Assembly (NCBI GenBank): GCA_964540205.1
Contig: CAZIMJ010000163.1
Coordinates: 1-64,000, forward strand
Length of the DNA: 64,000 nt
Reading direction: 5' to 3'
Origin: WTAW01 sp964540205
Lineage (GTDB): Bacteria > Acidobacteriota > Aminicenantia > Aminicenantales > Aminicenantaceae
The notes below the pieces were generated by a model. It worked only from the letters and a program-made list of their open reading frames with translations, made no database searches and was not told the origin of the DNA. How positions within the stretch are numbered: the first letter of the stretch is position 1; each line of letters begins with the position of its first letter. Shown here in pieces: positions 1-9,759 of this stretch. A program made the position numbers and the translations under genes.

Positions 1-953
1 TGATCATGTTCCAGGCGCCACCTGCAAAAGTAAGCCGAACTCAGTCTCCGGTGATGAGTCAGCGCATGCAGGAATTAAATCAGAGGCGCATGGAGGAGAT
101 GAAGAAGGCGAATAAGTATGCTCAGTTTTTCGACCGTCAAGTGGAAGAGAAATATCAGCACGACATGGATGTCCAGACAGATATCGTGACAATGGGAGCG
201 AGGATTTTGAAGAATTACAGCCCGACTATTGCAGGATTAAGCGGCCAAGCCCATGCGGCCACATATTACATGCTCGGTGTCTATGGCTACCTTATCGAGC
301 TGTGGGGGTCACCGGACTTCGAAGCGGATGAGGATGCAGATGGCCGGGTTTCCAATGACGAATATTTAAAATGGATCGATACGGAATTGACCGGAGAAGG
401 CTGGATCTTGCCGCATAAGGTTGACCACCCCGATTTGGGAGAGATATGGATCGGTGGCTCACCCAAGAAGCATTTGCGCAGAACTCCTCCGGCACGATAT
501 ATCGAGATGGAAGCGATGAAGAACGCCCAGTTTGTGATGTACTGTGCCAGCCAGTTCCCCAAGGTGGAGATCGATGATGTGAGTGTAACACCGGTTACAG
601 AGGATCTGTATTGGATTGAAGTGACTGTGAAGAACGACCGGGTTTACCCGACGGCTTCTGACCGCGCTGTCCAGCTCAAAAAAGACGTGAAGGATAAGAT
701 TTCTGTAGCCACGTCGAACAACTTATCCGTTGTGGACATTCCCGGGGAATCGACGATCGTCGACCAGACGGACAAGTTGGGAACGAGCCAACCAGTCACT
801 ACGAAGCCTGCGGAATTCAGGCTGAAGGGAAAAGAAACAAAGACGTTCGTTGCTCTGATCAAGATGGATGGCTCGAACGGTTGGGTGGAGTTCCAGGTCG
901 AATCCTTCCACGGCGGCAAAGACACAAAAAGGATCACCCTCCAAAAAAGGTGA
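1..953 (+). CDS. M14-family zinc carboxypeptidase, 3' part (5' end outside window)
   Basis: The reading frame is open to the left edge, so the true start lies upstream; the ATG at position 6 is only internal. The visible 316 codons look like the C-terminal half of a secreted M14 metallocarboxypeptidase. A segment YGYLIELWG fits the region around the catalytic Glu, and GGSPKKHLRRTPPARY followed by a beta-rich tail is typical of large bacterial M14 proteins. The zinc ligands (HxxE and the later His) must lie upstream and cannot be checked. The expected role is removal of C-terminal amino acids from peptides outside the cytoplasm. The gene is convergent with the next one across a shared palindrome. 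The family call rests on this C-terminal similarity only. Confidence 0.6.
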   Translation, partial: IMFQAPPAKVSRTQSPVMSQRMQELNQRRMEEMKKANKYAQFFDRQVEEKYQHDMDVQTDIVTMGARILKNYSPTIAGLSGQAHAATYYMLGVYGYLIELWGSPDFEADEDADGRVSNDEYLKWIDTELTGEGWILPHKVDHPDLGEIWIGGSPKKHLRRTPPARYIEMEAMKNAQFVMYCASQFPKVEIDDVSVTPVTEDLYWIEVTVKNDRVYPTASDRAVQLKKDVKDKISVATSNNLSVVDIPGESTIVDQTDKLGTSQPVTTKPAEFRLKGKETKTFVALIKMDGSNGWVEFQVESFHGGKDTKRITLQKR

Positions 954-956
954 CCG

Positions 957-1014
957 AAAAGGGGACAGGCTACTTTTTACAGGGGTAATTAAAAAAGTAG
1001 CCTGTCCCCTTTTT
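957..1014. terminator. Palindromic repeat, bidirectional terminator (copy R1)
   Basis: A 22-base arm carrying GGGGACAGGCTACTTTTT at 957-978 is matched by its near-perfect complement at 992-1014 across a 13-base loop. Each arm has an A/T run, so a hairpin with a U tract would form in transcripts from either strand. It lies between two convergent genes, and its right arm overlaps the stop codon of the minus-strand one. The same sequence recurs at 12859-12918 and, degenerate, at 20968-21020. Confidence 0.75.
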
Positions 1015-2383
1015 AAATTTTTACCGTATCTTTGGATTTGTCCCAATGGATAATCTTTTTCTTCTCTATTGATAGATTGATCATGTGGGCGCATGATGCG
1101 GCGTAGTGTCCGACAGTAGCATCTTCTTTTGTTGGAGTTCCATTCTTAACGGCATCAAAGAATTCAGCCAGATGAAGGGTTGTGTCGTCTATACCCTCTG
1201 AGCGATAGGTCTCAGCATCTGGAAGCACTTCAGGATCTCTGGTCCAGGGCATTTCCTCTTCACGGATTTTCGGATTTTCGTAGTAGGCATCCTCAAGCTT
1301 TGAAGGCCAACTGTTCACGATCCATCCATTATCCTCGTTGACGATCTCGGGAGTAAAAGTGAGTCTTCCACCAGCCAATTCAAGAGATCCTTCTGTGCCC
1401 ATGAATTGAATCCCGCTGCCCCCTAACTTCTGATTGTTAAAAGTTGAGCTTATACTAACCATAAATCCCTCTGGATACTCAAGAGATGCATTGAGCGTAT
1501 CCGGCACATCACGACTTTCCTTCCAGCGGTACAATCCCCCCATGGCCATGACGCTTGTGCACATCTTCGCATCCATGATGTAATGGATGGTGTTGCAGAG
1601 ATGGACAAATAGGTCAGTTGCAATTCCTCCAGAATAATCCTTGTAACAGCGCCACCGAAAGAATCGTTCCAGGCTAAAATCATGCTTGGGTGCTAGGCCG
1701 AGAAACATCCCCCAGTTTACAGTTTTGGGTGATGCATCAGGTGGAATTGGATAGATCCATGCTCCGCTCGCTGTATTCCGATTGTAGTAGGCGCGGACCA
1801 TGGTGACTTGGCCCAGTCGCCCAGAAGCAACAATCTCTTTCGCCTTATGGGACAAGGCCGAACTGGCCCCCTGGCTTCCGACCTGAAAAGCCAATTTATT
1901 CCTTTTAGCCGCATTAATGATCTCAACCCCCTCTTCCACTTTGTACGTCATCGGCTTCTCAATATAGATGTGCTTTCCGGCATCTAAAGCATCGATGATC
2001 TGTTGTTTGTGCAGATGATCTGGCGTCGATATGACGACAGCATCGATACTGTGATCTGAGACGATCTCTTTGTAATTCTTGTACTCTTTTGCACGGCTTT
2101 CGGTTCTTTCTATGGCTCTTTCCACTCTGCCTTTGTAGGCATCACACACAGCGACGATTTCTGTGCCTTCTAATCGCTTGATGCTCTCCATGAGGTCCTG
2201 AGCCCGTGCGCCAACAGCAATCATTCCTACACTGATGGCATCATTGGGACCTGCCTTTGTTTTTTTGTGCTTCGCCCCGTCCGGTGCCGCAGCAGAGCCC
2301 TTCACTCCCAAACCTAGAGCTGTCGCTCCCAGAGAGCTCATAATAATAAATTCGCGTCGGTTCAGTTTCTTATCATGACTCAT
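1013..2383 (-). CDS. Gfo/Idh/MocA-family oxidoreductase with Tat signal
   Basis: This is a 456-residue NAD(P)-dependent oxidoreductase probably acting on sugars or related polyols. The N-terminus has a twin-arginine signal (NRREFIIMSSLGATALG), implying folded export with bound cofactor. A Rossmann segment near residue 50 (VGMIAVGARAQD) and the EKPMTYKVEEG motif, whose Lys is catalytic in this family, are visible. The C-terminal half matches the family's substrate-binding fold. The start at 2383 is chosen because GAGGAGGGG stands just upstream; a start at 2428 would place residues before the Tat motif. The specific substrate is unknown. It stands alone, with a 104-bp repeat about 150 bases upstream. 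Confidence 0.85.
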   Translation of the reverse strand: MSHDKKLNRREFIIMSSLGATALGLGVKGSAAAPDGAKHKKTKAGPNDAISVGMIAVGARAQDLMESIKRLEGTEIVAVCDAYKGRVERAIERTESRAKEYKNYKEIVSDHSIDAVVISTPDHLHKQQIIDALDAGKHIYIEKPMTYKVEEGVEIINAAKRNKLAFQVGSQGASSALSHKAKEIVASGRLGQVTMVRAYYNRNTASGAWIYPIPPDASPKTVNWGMFLGLAPKHDFSLERFFRWRCYKDYSGGIATDLFVHLCNTIHYIMDAKMCTSVMAMGGLYRWKESRDVPDTLNASLEYPEGFMVSISSTFNNQKLGGSGIQFMGTEGSLELAGGRLTFTPEIVNEDNGWIVNSWPSKLEDAYYENPKIREEEMPWTRDPEVLPDAETYRSEGIDDTTLHLAEFFDAVKNGTPTKEDATVGHYAASCAHMINLSIEKKKIIHWDKSKDTVKI

Positions 2384-2530
2384 GACTCCCCTCCTCTTAT
2401 TCTTATCAAATGGATAACTTCTTCCCATCCTACTATTTCTTTCGTATAAAAATCTAGAATTAGTTTAATATTGGAAAATAATTCTGATTCCACTTGGAAA
2501 ATGACTAGATAATATAAGGAGACTGATTTG

Positions 2531-2634
2531 CTTAGAATGGTTTTTTTAGGGGCAAAATGGGCTTTCTAAGCCTATTATTTAAGGTAAAACATCGAATATT
2601 TTTTTATAATCAATGAGTTAGTGTGGTCCGTCCC
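2531..2634 (-). repeat. 104-bp dispersed repeat, copy C (diverged)
   Basis: Read on the minus strand this begins GGGACGGACCACACTAAC and ends near ATTCTAAG, matching in order and in exact length the copies at 12707-12810 and 15387-15490. It is the most diverged full-length copy. It lies about 150 bases upstream of the Gfo/Idh gene. No open frame is present inside it. Confidence 0.65.
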
Positions 2635-2892
2635 TGAAAGACTCTCAAAGATAAATCAACCATACTTCCCATCAACAATGGAAACCTGTTCCCTGAATGT
2701 AATGGAATTTCACTTGGGCGTCAAGATGAATGAGTGGCTTTGGAAAGGTTGACTGGAAAACGAGTACCTACTATCATGAGTTGTTACGAATTCAATCAAA
2801 AGGATATTGACCTGGACTATTCAAGAGTTGAGGTTGCCGTAGATGCGAGGCGCCGGCCCATGAAGTTGTGGTCGTCCACCACGAATGAGCCG

Positions 2893-3051
2893 CAACGAAG
2901 CAGATACGGTGAGATCAGCTCGCCCTAGGGGCAAAAATGTCGATTATATATAGATCCGACATAGAAAACGTAACGATTATTGAACTAATCCGAAAAATCA
3001 AAGCAATATATAAATATCATATTAGTTATAATAGGTATCGACATTTTTTAT
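2893..3051 (+). repeat. ATGTCGAT-ended dispersed repeat with conserved flank, copy 1
   Basis: A core of about 120 bases (2932-3051) is bounded by inverted ends AAAAATGTCGAT and ATCGACATTTTT. The left flank CAACGAAG...GTGAGATCAGCTCGCCC (2893-2928) is shared with a second copy in opposite orientation at 60903-61071. Ends and flank are conserved, while the core interior is diverged. This looks like a small non-autonomous mobile or REP-like element; no transposase lies nearby. Confidence 0.6.
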
Positions 3052-3073
3052 GAATAGTCAAGGTTGATTGGTC

Positions 3074-3625
<552 letters not shown>

Positions 3626-3643
3626 ATTGTCCCCTACGAGTTC

Positions 3644-5785
3644 TCAGGTCTTTCCCAGAGCCTTAAGAACTTTTTCCGGAGTGATTGGGGTGGCATAAAA
3701 GCGAACTCCGATCGCATGGTACACAGCATTAGCGATCGCAGCCACCGTGGGAATGACCGGTAATTCACCACATCCTCTCGGTTTCCCGGGTCTTTCATTG
3801 TCGAGGAACTGAAGCTTAATCTCAGGAGTATCAGAAAAACGTGGAACACCATAATCCGTCAGAAACTCTGTGTAGACACTGTGTCCGTCGAGCTTCACTT
3901 CTTCACGGAGAACCCAACCCAAGCCCCAAATGATCCCTCCTCGAATGGTAGTCGTCACTGTGCGATGATTGATGATCGTGCCGATGTCGAATGCCGCACA
4001 GATCTCCTTAACATGAACCTTTCCTGTCTTGCGGTCGACTTTCACATGGGCCGCAGCGACACCCATTTGCCTGGCTCCATGATTGCAGAGACCGATGCCA
4101 ATCCCCTCATCGGGCCCGAGCCCGCTCCTCGGGTATTGGATCATATCCGCACATGCATCGATCAGAGGTATAAAAGATTCCAACGCCACATTGTTGCGAC
4201 GGAACTCAAACGGATCATGTCCAATGGCCCTAGCCACCATATCTATATGACTCTCCTGAGCGAAGCCGATCTGGACATAACTGGTACCCCGGGAGTTGGC
4301 TTGATTGACCGGCATCTCCGTCCTGTAGTGTTTGATAAGGATGTGAGGAGCGGCATAAGTATCCCGCGTTCCTTCGCCCAGGTCTTGGTAAATATCGAGT
4401 TTTCTTGCCTGCAGCCTTCCGTCAGTTCCAACTCCCGTTGAAAAATCGAAGACACAAGCCATCTTGAACGACCCCCTTTTCTGAAATTGATTCTTCCGGC
4501 TGTAGATCACTTTAACGGGCGCTCCGACTCTCCTGGACAAGTCGGCTGCCTCCTGACTGACAGGTGGAGCAACCTTCCCACCGAATGCACCTCCTACGGG
4601 AGTATGAATAAAATGAATCGCAGACTCCGGAAGGTTAAGGTTTAGTGAGGCAAGCTCTCTCACTCTATGCGGATACTGTGACCCGGACCATATGGTGACT
4701 TCATTCCCCCCGGGTTCCATCTTTGCCAGAGCACTGTATGTCTCGATCGGTGCCCAGGCAGTGTAATGGGTTCGGTACGTTTCGGTGACAGTCTTATAAC
4801 TCGATGCCAGCCCCGCATTAACATCTCCTGTTTGTTCCTTGATCTCTTGAAAGACTGCTCCTGCGCGGATCTCTTGCTCTACACGCAGTTTTTTGGGGCG
4901 GTAGGGCTTTTCGCATACGGATTTAACTCGAGCGAGAGCCTTAACAACATCGTTGTAGCGCTCGGCGACAGCCACAACTTTGCTGCCGATCCTTTCCACT
5001 CTCGAAACTCCAGATGTTGCTTGTGCATCTGATAGATCCACTGATTTCAGGCGTGTGAGTTTTCTATGATAGGGAGGAATATGCCAGTCTGCATAAAGTG
5101 TTCCAGGGAGCTTGAGGTCACCCGCATATTTAAGAGTGCCTGTGACGATCGATTCTGCATTGACATTATCGAGACCGAGGTCTTTGTATTCTAGTGTGAC
5201 TCGATCAGAAGAAGAGGCCTGCGGATCCAACGTCATGTATACAATCTCGCCCCTGCCGGTCTCAACCGGTTTTATGACTTGCTCGAGTTCTTTCTTCGAG
5301 CGAATGACTCCACCTTTATATATCAGATCCTTGACCTGTAATTTATGTGTTTTCGCCGCTCTCAGGATGATGTCCTTACGGAGCTGCAGGCAGGCCTCCC
5401 AAATTCCCCAAGCCACCTGTTCGGTTGCCGAACTTCCAACAGTCGGTCCATGGTCAGGGCAGACGTCCGTATTTCCAAGGATGATCTCTAATCGATTACT
5501 CGGAATATCCAGTCCTTGGGTCACAATAGCAGTGAGAACCGTTTCGAATCCTTGGCCCAATTCTGTTCGGCCTGCCAACACCGTCACACTGCCATCTTCA
5601 TGGAAGACAAAACAGTCAAGGTAATTTGTGTCCAATGCATAAAACCGGCATTCAATGTCTTCGTTGCCGGCAGGCCAGGGCTCGGAGTCAATTTTCTGCA
5701 TTCCTGAGCCGGGGACATAAGACACAACATACAGGAGACATGAACTCCCTAAGGACCTGAGGAATTGACGGCGTGTGACTTCCAT
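3644..5785 (-). CDS. Tat-exported molybdopterin-binding subunit of xanthine dehydrogenase/IorB-type hydroxylase
   Basis: This is the large molybdenum subunit (about 713 residues) of a xanthine-oxidase-family hydroxylase. It hydroxylates N-heterocycles or aldehydes using water and passes electrons to the adjacent [2Fe-2S] subunit. A Tat motif (TRRQFLRSLGSS) at the N-terminus puts the complex in the periplasm, as in isoquinoline 1-oxidoreductase. Motifs seen include GRTELGQGFET, GPTVGSSATEQ, GGAFGGK and a C-terminal PRGCGELPVIP with the Glu expected for catalysis. ATG 5785 is chosen because it opens directly on the Tat signal, 16 bases after the upstream gene's stop. The length fits IorB-like proteins, which lack the FAD subunit. 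The substrate cannot be told. Confidence 0.85.
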   Translation of the reverse strand: MEVTRRQFLRSLGSSCLLYVVSYVPGSGMQKIDSEPWPAGNEDIECRFYALDTNYLDCFVFHEDGSVTVLAGRTELGQGFETVLTAIVTQGLDIPSNRLEIILGNTDVCPDHGPTVGSSATEQVAWGIWEACLQLRKDIILRAAKTHKLQVKDLIYKGGVIRSKKELEQVIKPVETGRGEIVYMTLDPQASSSDRVTLEYKDLGLDNVNAESIVTGTLKYAGDLKLPGTLYADWHIPPYHRKLTRLKSVDLSDAQATSGVSRVERIGSKVVAVAERYNDVVKALARVKSVCEKPYRPKKLRVEQEIRAGAVFQEIKEQTGDVNAGLASSYKTVTETYRTHYTAWAPIETYSALAKMEPGGNEVTIWSGSQYPHRVRELASLNLNLPESAIHFIHTPVGGAFGGKVAPPVSQEAADLSRRVGAPVKVIYSRKNQFQKRGSFKMACVFDFSTGVGTDGRLQARKLDIYQDLGEGTRDTYAAPHILIKHYRTEMPVNQANSRGTSYVQIGFAQESHIDMVARAIGHDPFEFRRNNVALESFIPLIDACADMIQYPRSGLGPDEGIGIGLCNHGARQMGVAAAHVKVDRKTGKVHVKEICAAFDIGTIINHRTVTTTIRGGIIWGLGWVLREEVKLDGHSVYTEFLTDYGVPRFSDTPEIKLQFLDNERPGKPRGCGELPVIPTVAAIANAVYHAIGVRFYATPITPEKVLKALGKT

Positions 5786-5801
5786 TGGTTTTATTTCACT
5801 T

Positions 5802-6314
5802 TTATGGAGATGGTTTTGATCCGTTAGTGAATGCCAAAATGGCCTCGATGACATTGGGGTACGAGCCGCAGCGGCAGAGATTGTTGTCCATGGCTTCGAT
5901 GATCTCCTCCCGCGTTGGATTCGGATTAAGTGCCAACAGGGCTGTTGCTGTGATGATCATCCCAGGAGTGCAAAAACCGCAGCCAAAAGCTGTGTATTCG
6001 ACAAAGGCCTTCTGGAGGGGAGAAAGGTTCTCCCTTGTTCCCAACCCTTCTATCGTGACGATCTTCTGCCCGGAGGATACATTCTGGACCTGAACCCGAC
6101 AGGAACGTCGAGCTATGCCATCGATGAGTACAGAACAGGCCCCGCACTCCCCCACTCCGCAACCGAATTTCGTTCCGGTTAGATCAAAGTCATCTCGGAG
6201 GATCCAGAGCAGAGGTTCATCGGTCTCAGTCTTTACCCTGCGTTTCTTACCGTTGACATTCAGTGTGAACCAAGCTTTTGCCAATTCATTATCTCCAGAG
6301 AGAAGACCGAACAA
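5802..6314 (-). CDS. [2Fe-2S] subunit of the molybdenum hydroxylase (IorA/CoxS-like)
   Basis: The small iron-sulfur subunit holds two [2Fe-2S] clusters. The N-terminal plant-ferredoxin cluster is in CGVGECGAC plus a later Cys, and the C-terminal helical cluster is in CGFCTPG and CRCG. It carries electrons from the molybdenum centre encoded immediately downstream. It has no signal peptide, so it would be exported with the Tat-bearing large subunit, as known for related complexes. The start is uncertain. TTG 6314 has AGGTGA directly adjoining it, while TTG 6284 has GGAG eight bases upstream and gives a more usual N-terminus (AKAWFTLNVNGKK). No FAD subunit is present, so the electron acceptor is probably a cytochrome or quinone route. 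Confidence 0.88.
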   Translation of the reverse strand: MFGLLSGDNELAKAWFTLNVNGKKRRVKTETDEPLLWILRDDFDLTGTKFGCGVGECGACSVLIDGIARRSCRVQVQNVSSGQKIVTIEGLGTRENLSPLQKAFVEYTAFGCGFCTPGMIITATALLALNPNPTREEIIEAMDNNLCRCGSYPNVIEAILAFTNGSKPSP

Positions 6315-6543
6315 TCACCTTTCTTTCTAACATATGAATCCAGATCAGTCAATTATATGCGAGGTATATTTTCCGGCTAACCTATTGAAAAAACACAAAT
6401 AACGGCTTAGTGTGGGCAGGTTTCATTAATGAAATGGGTCAAATCCCATTTTTCTCTCTTGTATCGTCATCGAAATTCGACTAAATTAATGGTAGACAAT
6501 TTAAACGTGACCGAATGAAATCGGGCGTACGGGGTGATTGACT

Positions 6544-6900
6544 ATGGATTTTTTTGATTCATCGGGATTAGCAGTCGCTTACTGCGAGGACCATGTTCAT
6601 ATTTTCCTGTACCATGGAGAACCGGTGGCCTACTTTGAGGGAGACTGCGTGTATTCCTATTCGGGCGGGCATTTGGGATGGCGCCACGAGGGCTGGATTA
6701 TCGATCATGACGGCAACTATTATCTTTTCTCAGATCAGGCAGCAGGAGGACTTGTGAAACCAGCGACTCAAAGTACTCCCACTAAGGGACCGATGGAGCG
6801 TTTACCTGAAAAGCAAATAAGACAGTTCGAACCTTTGAGGCCACCCACAAGCTCTAAGTGGTCTAAACTTTCGGCGAAAGAATTTTTCCAACTCGAGTAA
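6544..6900 (+). CDS. 4-fold beta flower protein
   Basis: A 118-residue protein. Its first 75 residues contain four short beta repeats of the type FYDSSGLAVAYCED, YHGEPVAYFEGD, YSYSGGHLGW and WIIDHDGNYYLF, the pattern of the family named for a four-bladed beta flower fold. The rest is a Pro/Lys-rich linker ending in an LSAKEFF motif that recurs in family members. The biochemical function is unknown. ATG 6544 is preferred to TTG 6538 because GGGGTGA sits six bases before it. It is a single gene transcribed alone. Confidence 0.7.
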   Translation: MDFFDSSGLAVAYCEDHVHIFLYHGEPVAYFEGDCVYSYSGGHLGWRHEGWIIDHDGNYYLFSDQAAGGLVKPATQSTPTKGPMERLPEKQIRQFEPLRPPTSSKWSKLSAKEFFQLE

Positions 6901-7097
6901 TCCTAGGATTTTTCTGACAATTCTCGAATGTAGTGTATGATTTATCTCGCCAATGCCCCCCTGATCGAATTCATCACAAACTTTTTTCGTTGACATATTA
7001 AAGTATATTTAAATAATAGGTCATATAGAGAATTCAGAAAAGATATCATGTGGATGCCAAATGTATGGCTTCCAAAATTGAGAAGGAGAGGTTAAGG

Positions 7098-8318
7098 ATG
7101 AAAGAAACAAAACGTATAGGGAGAAGAAGCTTTATCAAGGCTGGAGCAAGCAGCCTCGTCGGAGCGGCAGTGCTTCCTTCTTATTTGAAGAGTAAAAGCA
7201 GAGAGGCTGTTCCAAGATCTGGAAAAAGAGATAATTTCATATACAGGAAGCTGGGAAAAACCGGTCTTGAGCTACCGATAGTCAGCATGGGAGTTATGAA
7301 CGCAGAAAACCCAAATCTAGTGGCGGCTGCACTGGATGCGGGCATCGTCCATTTGGATACGGCTCACGGTTACCAGAGGGGAAAAAACGAAGAAATGATT
7401 GGACGAGTTATAAAAAACCGCAATAGGGACTCCTTTGTTATTGGAACAAAAATCACTTACCCACAGGATCGAGAAACTGGGATGTTTCTCCCCGAGACGA
7501 GTGTGGAGTCATTCCAGGGAAAATTTGATATCAGCCTCAAGAGATTGGGCTTAGAGTACGTGGATATTTTGTATATCCATGGTGTTTCGGCCAGAGAGAC
7601 CGTCTTTTGCGAGCCAGCCATAAAGTTCCTGGAAAAGGCCAAAAAGGAAGGGAAGGCCCGGTTCGGCGGATTTAGCACACACAAAAACGAGCACGAAGTC
7701 ATTAAAGCCGCTGTCGAGAGTAAGGCATATGATGTTATTCTCACTACCTACAATTTTAAGCAGCAGAATCGGGTTGAGCTCCAGAAGGCTATTGCCAAAG
7801 CCGCAGATGCGGGAATAGGTATCGTGGCCATGAAAACCCTGGCTGGTGTGTACTGGGACAAAGAAAAGCAGAATCCGATCAATATAAGAGCAGCACTCAA
7901 ATGGGCCCTCCAAAACGAGAATATCCACACGTCGATTCCTGGGATGACAGCTTTCGATCAATTGGAAGCCGATATTTCTGTGATGGAAGACTTGACACTG
8001 ACACCTGAAGAGAAGACGGACCTCCGTCTGGATGAGAGCCAGACGCTTGCCGGACTCTATTGCCAGCAGTGTGACGTGTGCCGTGGGCAGTGTTCAAAAG
8101 CTGTGGACATTCCCACGTTCATGAGGAGCTATATGTACGCTTATGGATACCGAAATACTGGACTGGCGCAGGAGACTCTGAGCAGTCTGGAGCTTTCTTC
8201 TCTTGCCTGCAACGATTGCACGAACTGCAGCGTCCGCTGTTCCATGGGATTCGATGTGCGCGGCAAGATATTGGATATCGCACGCCTTAAGGACATCCCC
8301 AGCGAATTCCTCACCTAA
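7098..8318 (+). CDS. Tat-exported aldo/keto reductase with C-terminal 4Fe-4S domain
   Basis: A 406-residue aldo/keto reductase preceded by a twin-arginine signal (GRRSFIKAGASSLVGAA). The AKR tetrad region is visible: LDTAHGYQRGK (Asp, Tyr), VIGTKI (Lys) and ILYIHGVS (His). After the barrel come two Cys clusters, CQQCDVCRGQC and CNDCTNCSVRC, typical of the ferredoxin-like extension in this AKR subgroup. The expected reaction is NAD(P)H or ferredoxin-linked reduction of an unknown carbonyl in the periplasm. ATG 7098 is chosen because AGGAGAGG precedes it and the Tat motif follows directly. It is convergent with the PFK gene, 19 bases apart. Confidence 0.87.
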   Translation: MKETKRIGRRSFIKAGASSLVGAAVLPSYLKSKSREAVPRSGKRDNFIYRKLGKTGLELPIVSMGVMNAENPNLVAAALDAGIVHLDTAHGYQRGKNEEMIGRVIKNRNRDSFVIGTKITYPQDRETGMFLPETSVESFQGKFDISLKRLGLEYVDILYIHGVSARETVFCEPAIKFLEKAKKEGKARFGGFSTHKNEHEVIKAAVESKAYDVILTTYNFKQQNRVELQKAIAKAADAGIGIVAMKTLAGVYWDKEKQNPINIRAALKWALQNENIHTSIPGMTAFDQLEADISVMEDLTLTPEEKTDLRLDESQTLAGLYCQQCDVCRGQCSKAVDIPTFMRSYMYAYGYRNTGLAQETLSSLELSSLACNDCTNCSVRCSMGFDVRGKILDIARLKDIPSEFLT

Positions 8319-8337
8319 CATAATGGAAAACTGAGGA

Positions 8338-9543
8338 TCAGTAGTCGGAGGTCATTATAAAGAGCGGTTTATAGTGGAAGCTCTTATAGTATGGGCGTAG
8401 CCGTTTTGTGTTGTAGTACTTGGCCACATCCACCACCTTCTTGGTGCTGGTCACGACCTCGATGGGAACATTGTCGTATTTTCCGTTGCGTAGGCAGACC
8501 ATTCGGCCAGACGTGCCATCCAGGATGAGGTCCAGGGCCAGATTCCCGAAGGCCATGGGAACGATGGAATCGATGGCATCGGGATCGCCGCAGCGGACAA
8601 GATAGCTGAGGCGCTGATTGATGATGTTGATGGGCCTGCCCCGGTTATAGGAAGGAGATATCTCCTTCAGCTGCCTTGAGATCAGGTCGCCGATCCCTCC
8701 CAGCTTTTTGTGGCCGAACATATCTGCGTCATCATTCTCGAAGACCATCTCTCCGCCCTTGAACATAGCGCCTTCAGAGACCAGCACGACAGAATAGCGG
8801 CTGGGATTGGTCATGCGGTCCTGGGCCAATAGCTCGCAGAGCTGATTGATGTCGAACTTGTATTCAGGAATGACACAACGATTGGCTGCTCCGGCCATGG
8901 TGGGAAGAAGGGCAGTTAAGCCCGCATAACGTCCAAAGACTTCGATAACCAGGAAACGCTCATGCGATCCGGCTGTGGTCCGGAGTGCATGTGTCATACT
9001 TATAGTGCGGGTTACGCAGGTGCTGAAGCCGATACAGTAATCCGTCCCGGGGACATCGTTGTCCATGGTCTTGGGGACAGCGATCACTTTGACACCCTCT
9101 TGGTGAAGCCGGGCTCCATAACTCAGAGTGTCGTCTCCCCCAATGGGAATAAGATAATCGATCCCGAGATGATCGATGTTTTTTAGCACTTCCGGTGTTA
9201 AATCGTTGATTTTCTCCCCATATGTATCTCTCAGGTGATGAGGGACATTGACGTCGGGTACGTGACTGGGTCGAGTGCGGGAGGTATGAAGGAAAGTACC
9301 GCCGGTGCGTCCCACTTTGTTCACGATCTCTTCGGTCAGGACCAGGCAGTGGTCCTCATGCGGCATCTCATCATCCCGGGACATTTCGACAAGTCCTGCC
9401 CAGCCTTGGCGAATGCCGATGACTTTGTAGCCTTCACGGAGCGCCCTGATCGTGATCGCCCGTATGGCGGGATTTAATCCCGGGACATCTCCTCCCCCCG
9501 TTAAAATTCCGATAACGCCTTTTTTCTTTTTTACGTTTGCCAC
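8338..9543 (-). CDS. pfp: 6-phosphofructokinase, pyrophosphate-dependent type
   Basis: A 401-residue phosphofructokinase that phosphorylates fructose 6-phosphate. GILTGGGDVPGLN (residues 12-24) forms the nucleotide/PPi site. The two positions that separate donor types read GGDDT (135-139) and PKTMDND (157-163). Asp in place of Gly after GGD, and Lys before TMDND, are the established marks of PPi-dependent enzymes, because Asp blocks the ATP phosphate and Lys binds pyrophosphate. FGRYAG stands where MGR is usual. The start is GTG 9543 with AAAGGA upstream. If PPi is the donor, the step is reversible and saves ATP, fitting an anaerobe. Single gene, convergent with the aldo/keto reductase. Confidence 0.88.
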   Translation of the reverse strand: MANVKKKKGVIGILTGGGDVPGLNPAIRAITIRALREGYKVIGIRQGWAGLVEMSRDDEMPHEDHCLVLTEEIVNKVGRTGGTFLHTSRTRPSHVPDVNVPHHLRDTYGEKINDLTPEVLKNIDHLGIDYLIPIGGDDTLSYGARLHQEGVKVIAVPKTMDNDVPGTDYCIGFSTCVTRTISMTHALRTTAGSHERFLVIEVFGRYAGLTALLPTMAGAANRCVIPEYKFDINQLCELLAQDRMTNPSRYSVVLVSEGAMFKGGEMVFENDDADMFGHKKLGGIGDLISRQLKEISPSYNRGRPINIINQRLSYLVRCGDPDAIDSIVPMAFGNLALDLILDGTSGRMVCLRNGKYDNVPIEVVTSTKKVVDVAKYYNTKRLRPYYKSFHYKPLFIMTSDY

Positions 9544-9759
9544 AAGAATCGTCCTTTGAGTTCATATTTTTTTATTGATGACCAGTCTGAAAAACTCTGG
9601 TTCAGTGAGAAAAGCGGAGCACTTTCTTCTCGAGAGGAATCGCCTGCCAGCTATCTTTTCTCATTCAAAAACCAGACACTCAAACTTGATAACATAGTAT
9701 AGATGTACCCCCTGCATTTTTCCAGAGGAAAAATAAAATTGTACCAAGCACAATAAATA

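Larger units (their letters stand above)
2384..3073. other. 690-bp intergenic region with two repeat elements
   Basis: No convincing gene is present. The region holds one copy of the 104-bp repeat (2531-2634) and one copy of the ATGTCGAT-ended repeat with its conserved flank (2893-3051). The sequence between them (2635-2892) shows nothing recognisable. A 64-codon open frame at 2734-2928 runs into the second repeat and has no good ribosome-binding site. Confidence 0.6.

Noticed and set aside
2734..2928. 64-codon plus-strand open frame
   Set aside because: It runs into the repeat flank shared with 61028-61065, lacks an RBS and shows no family features.
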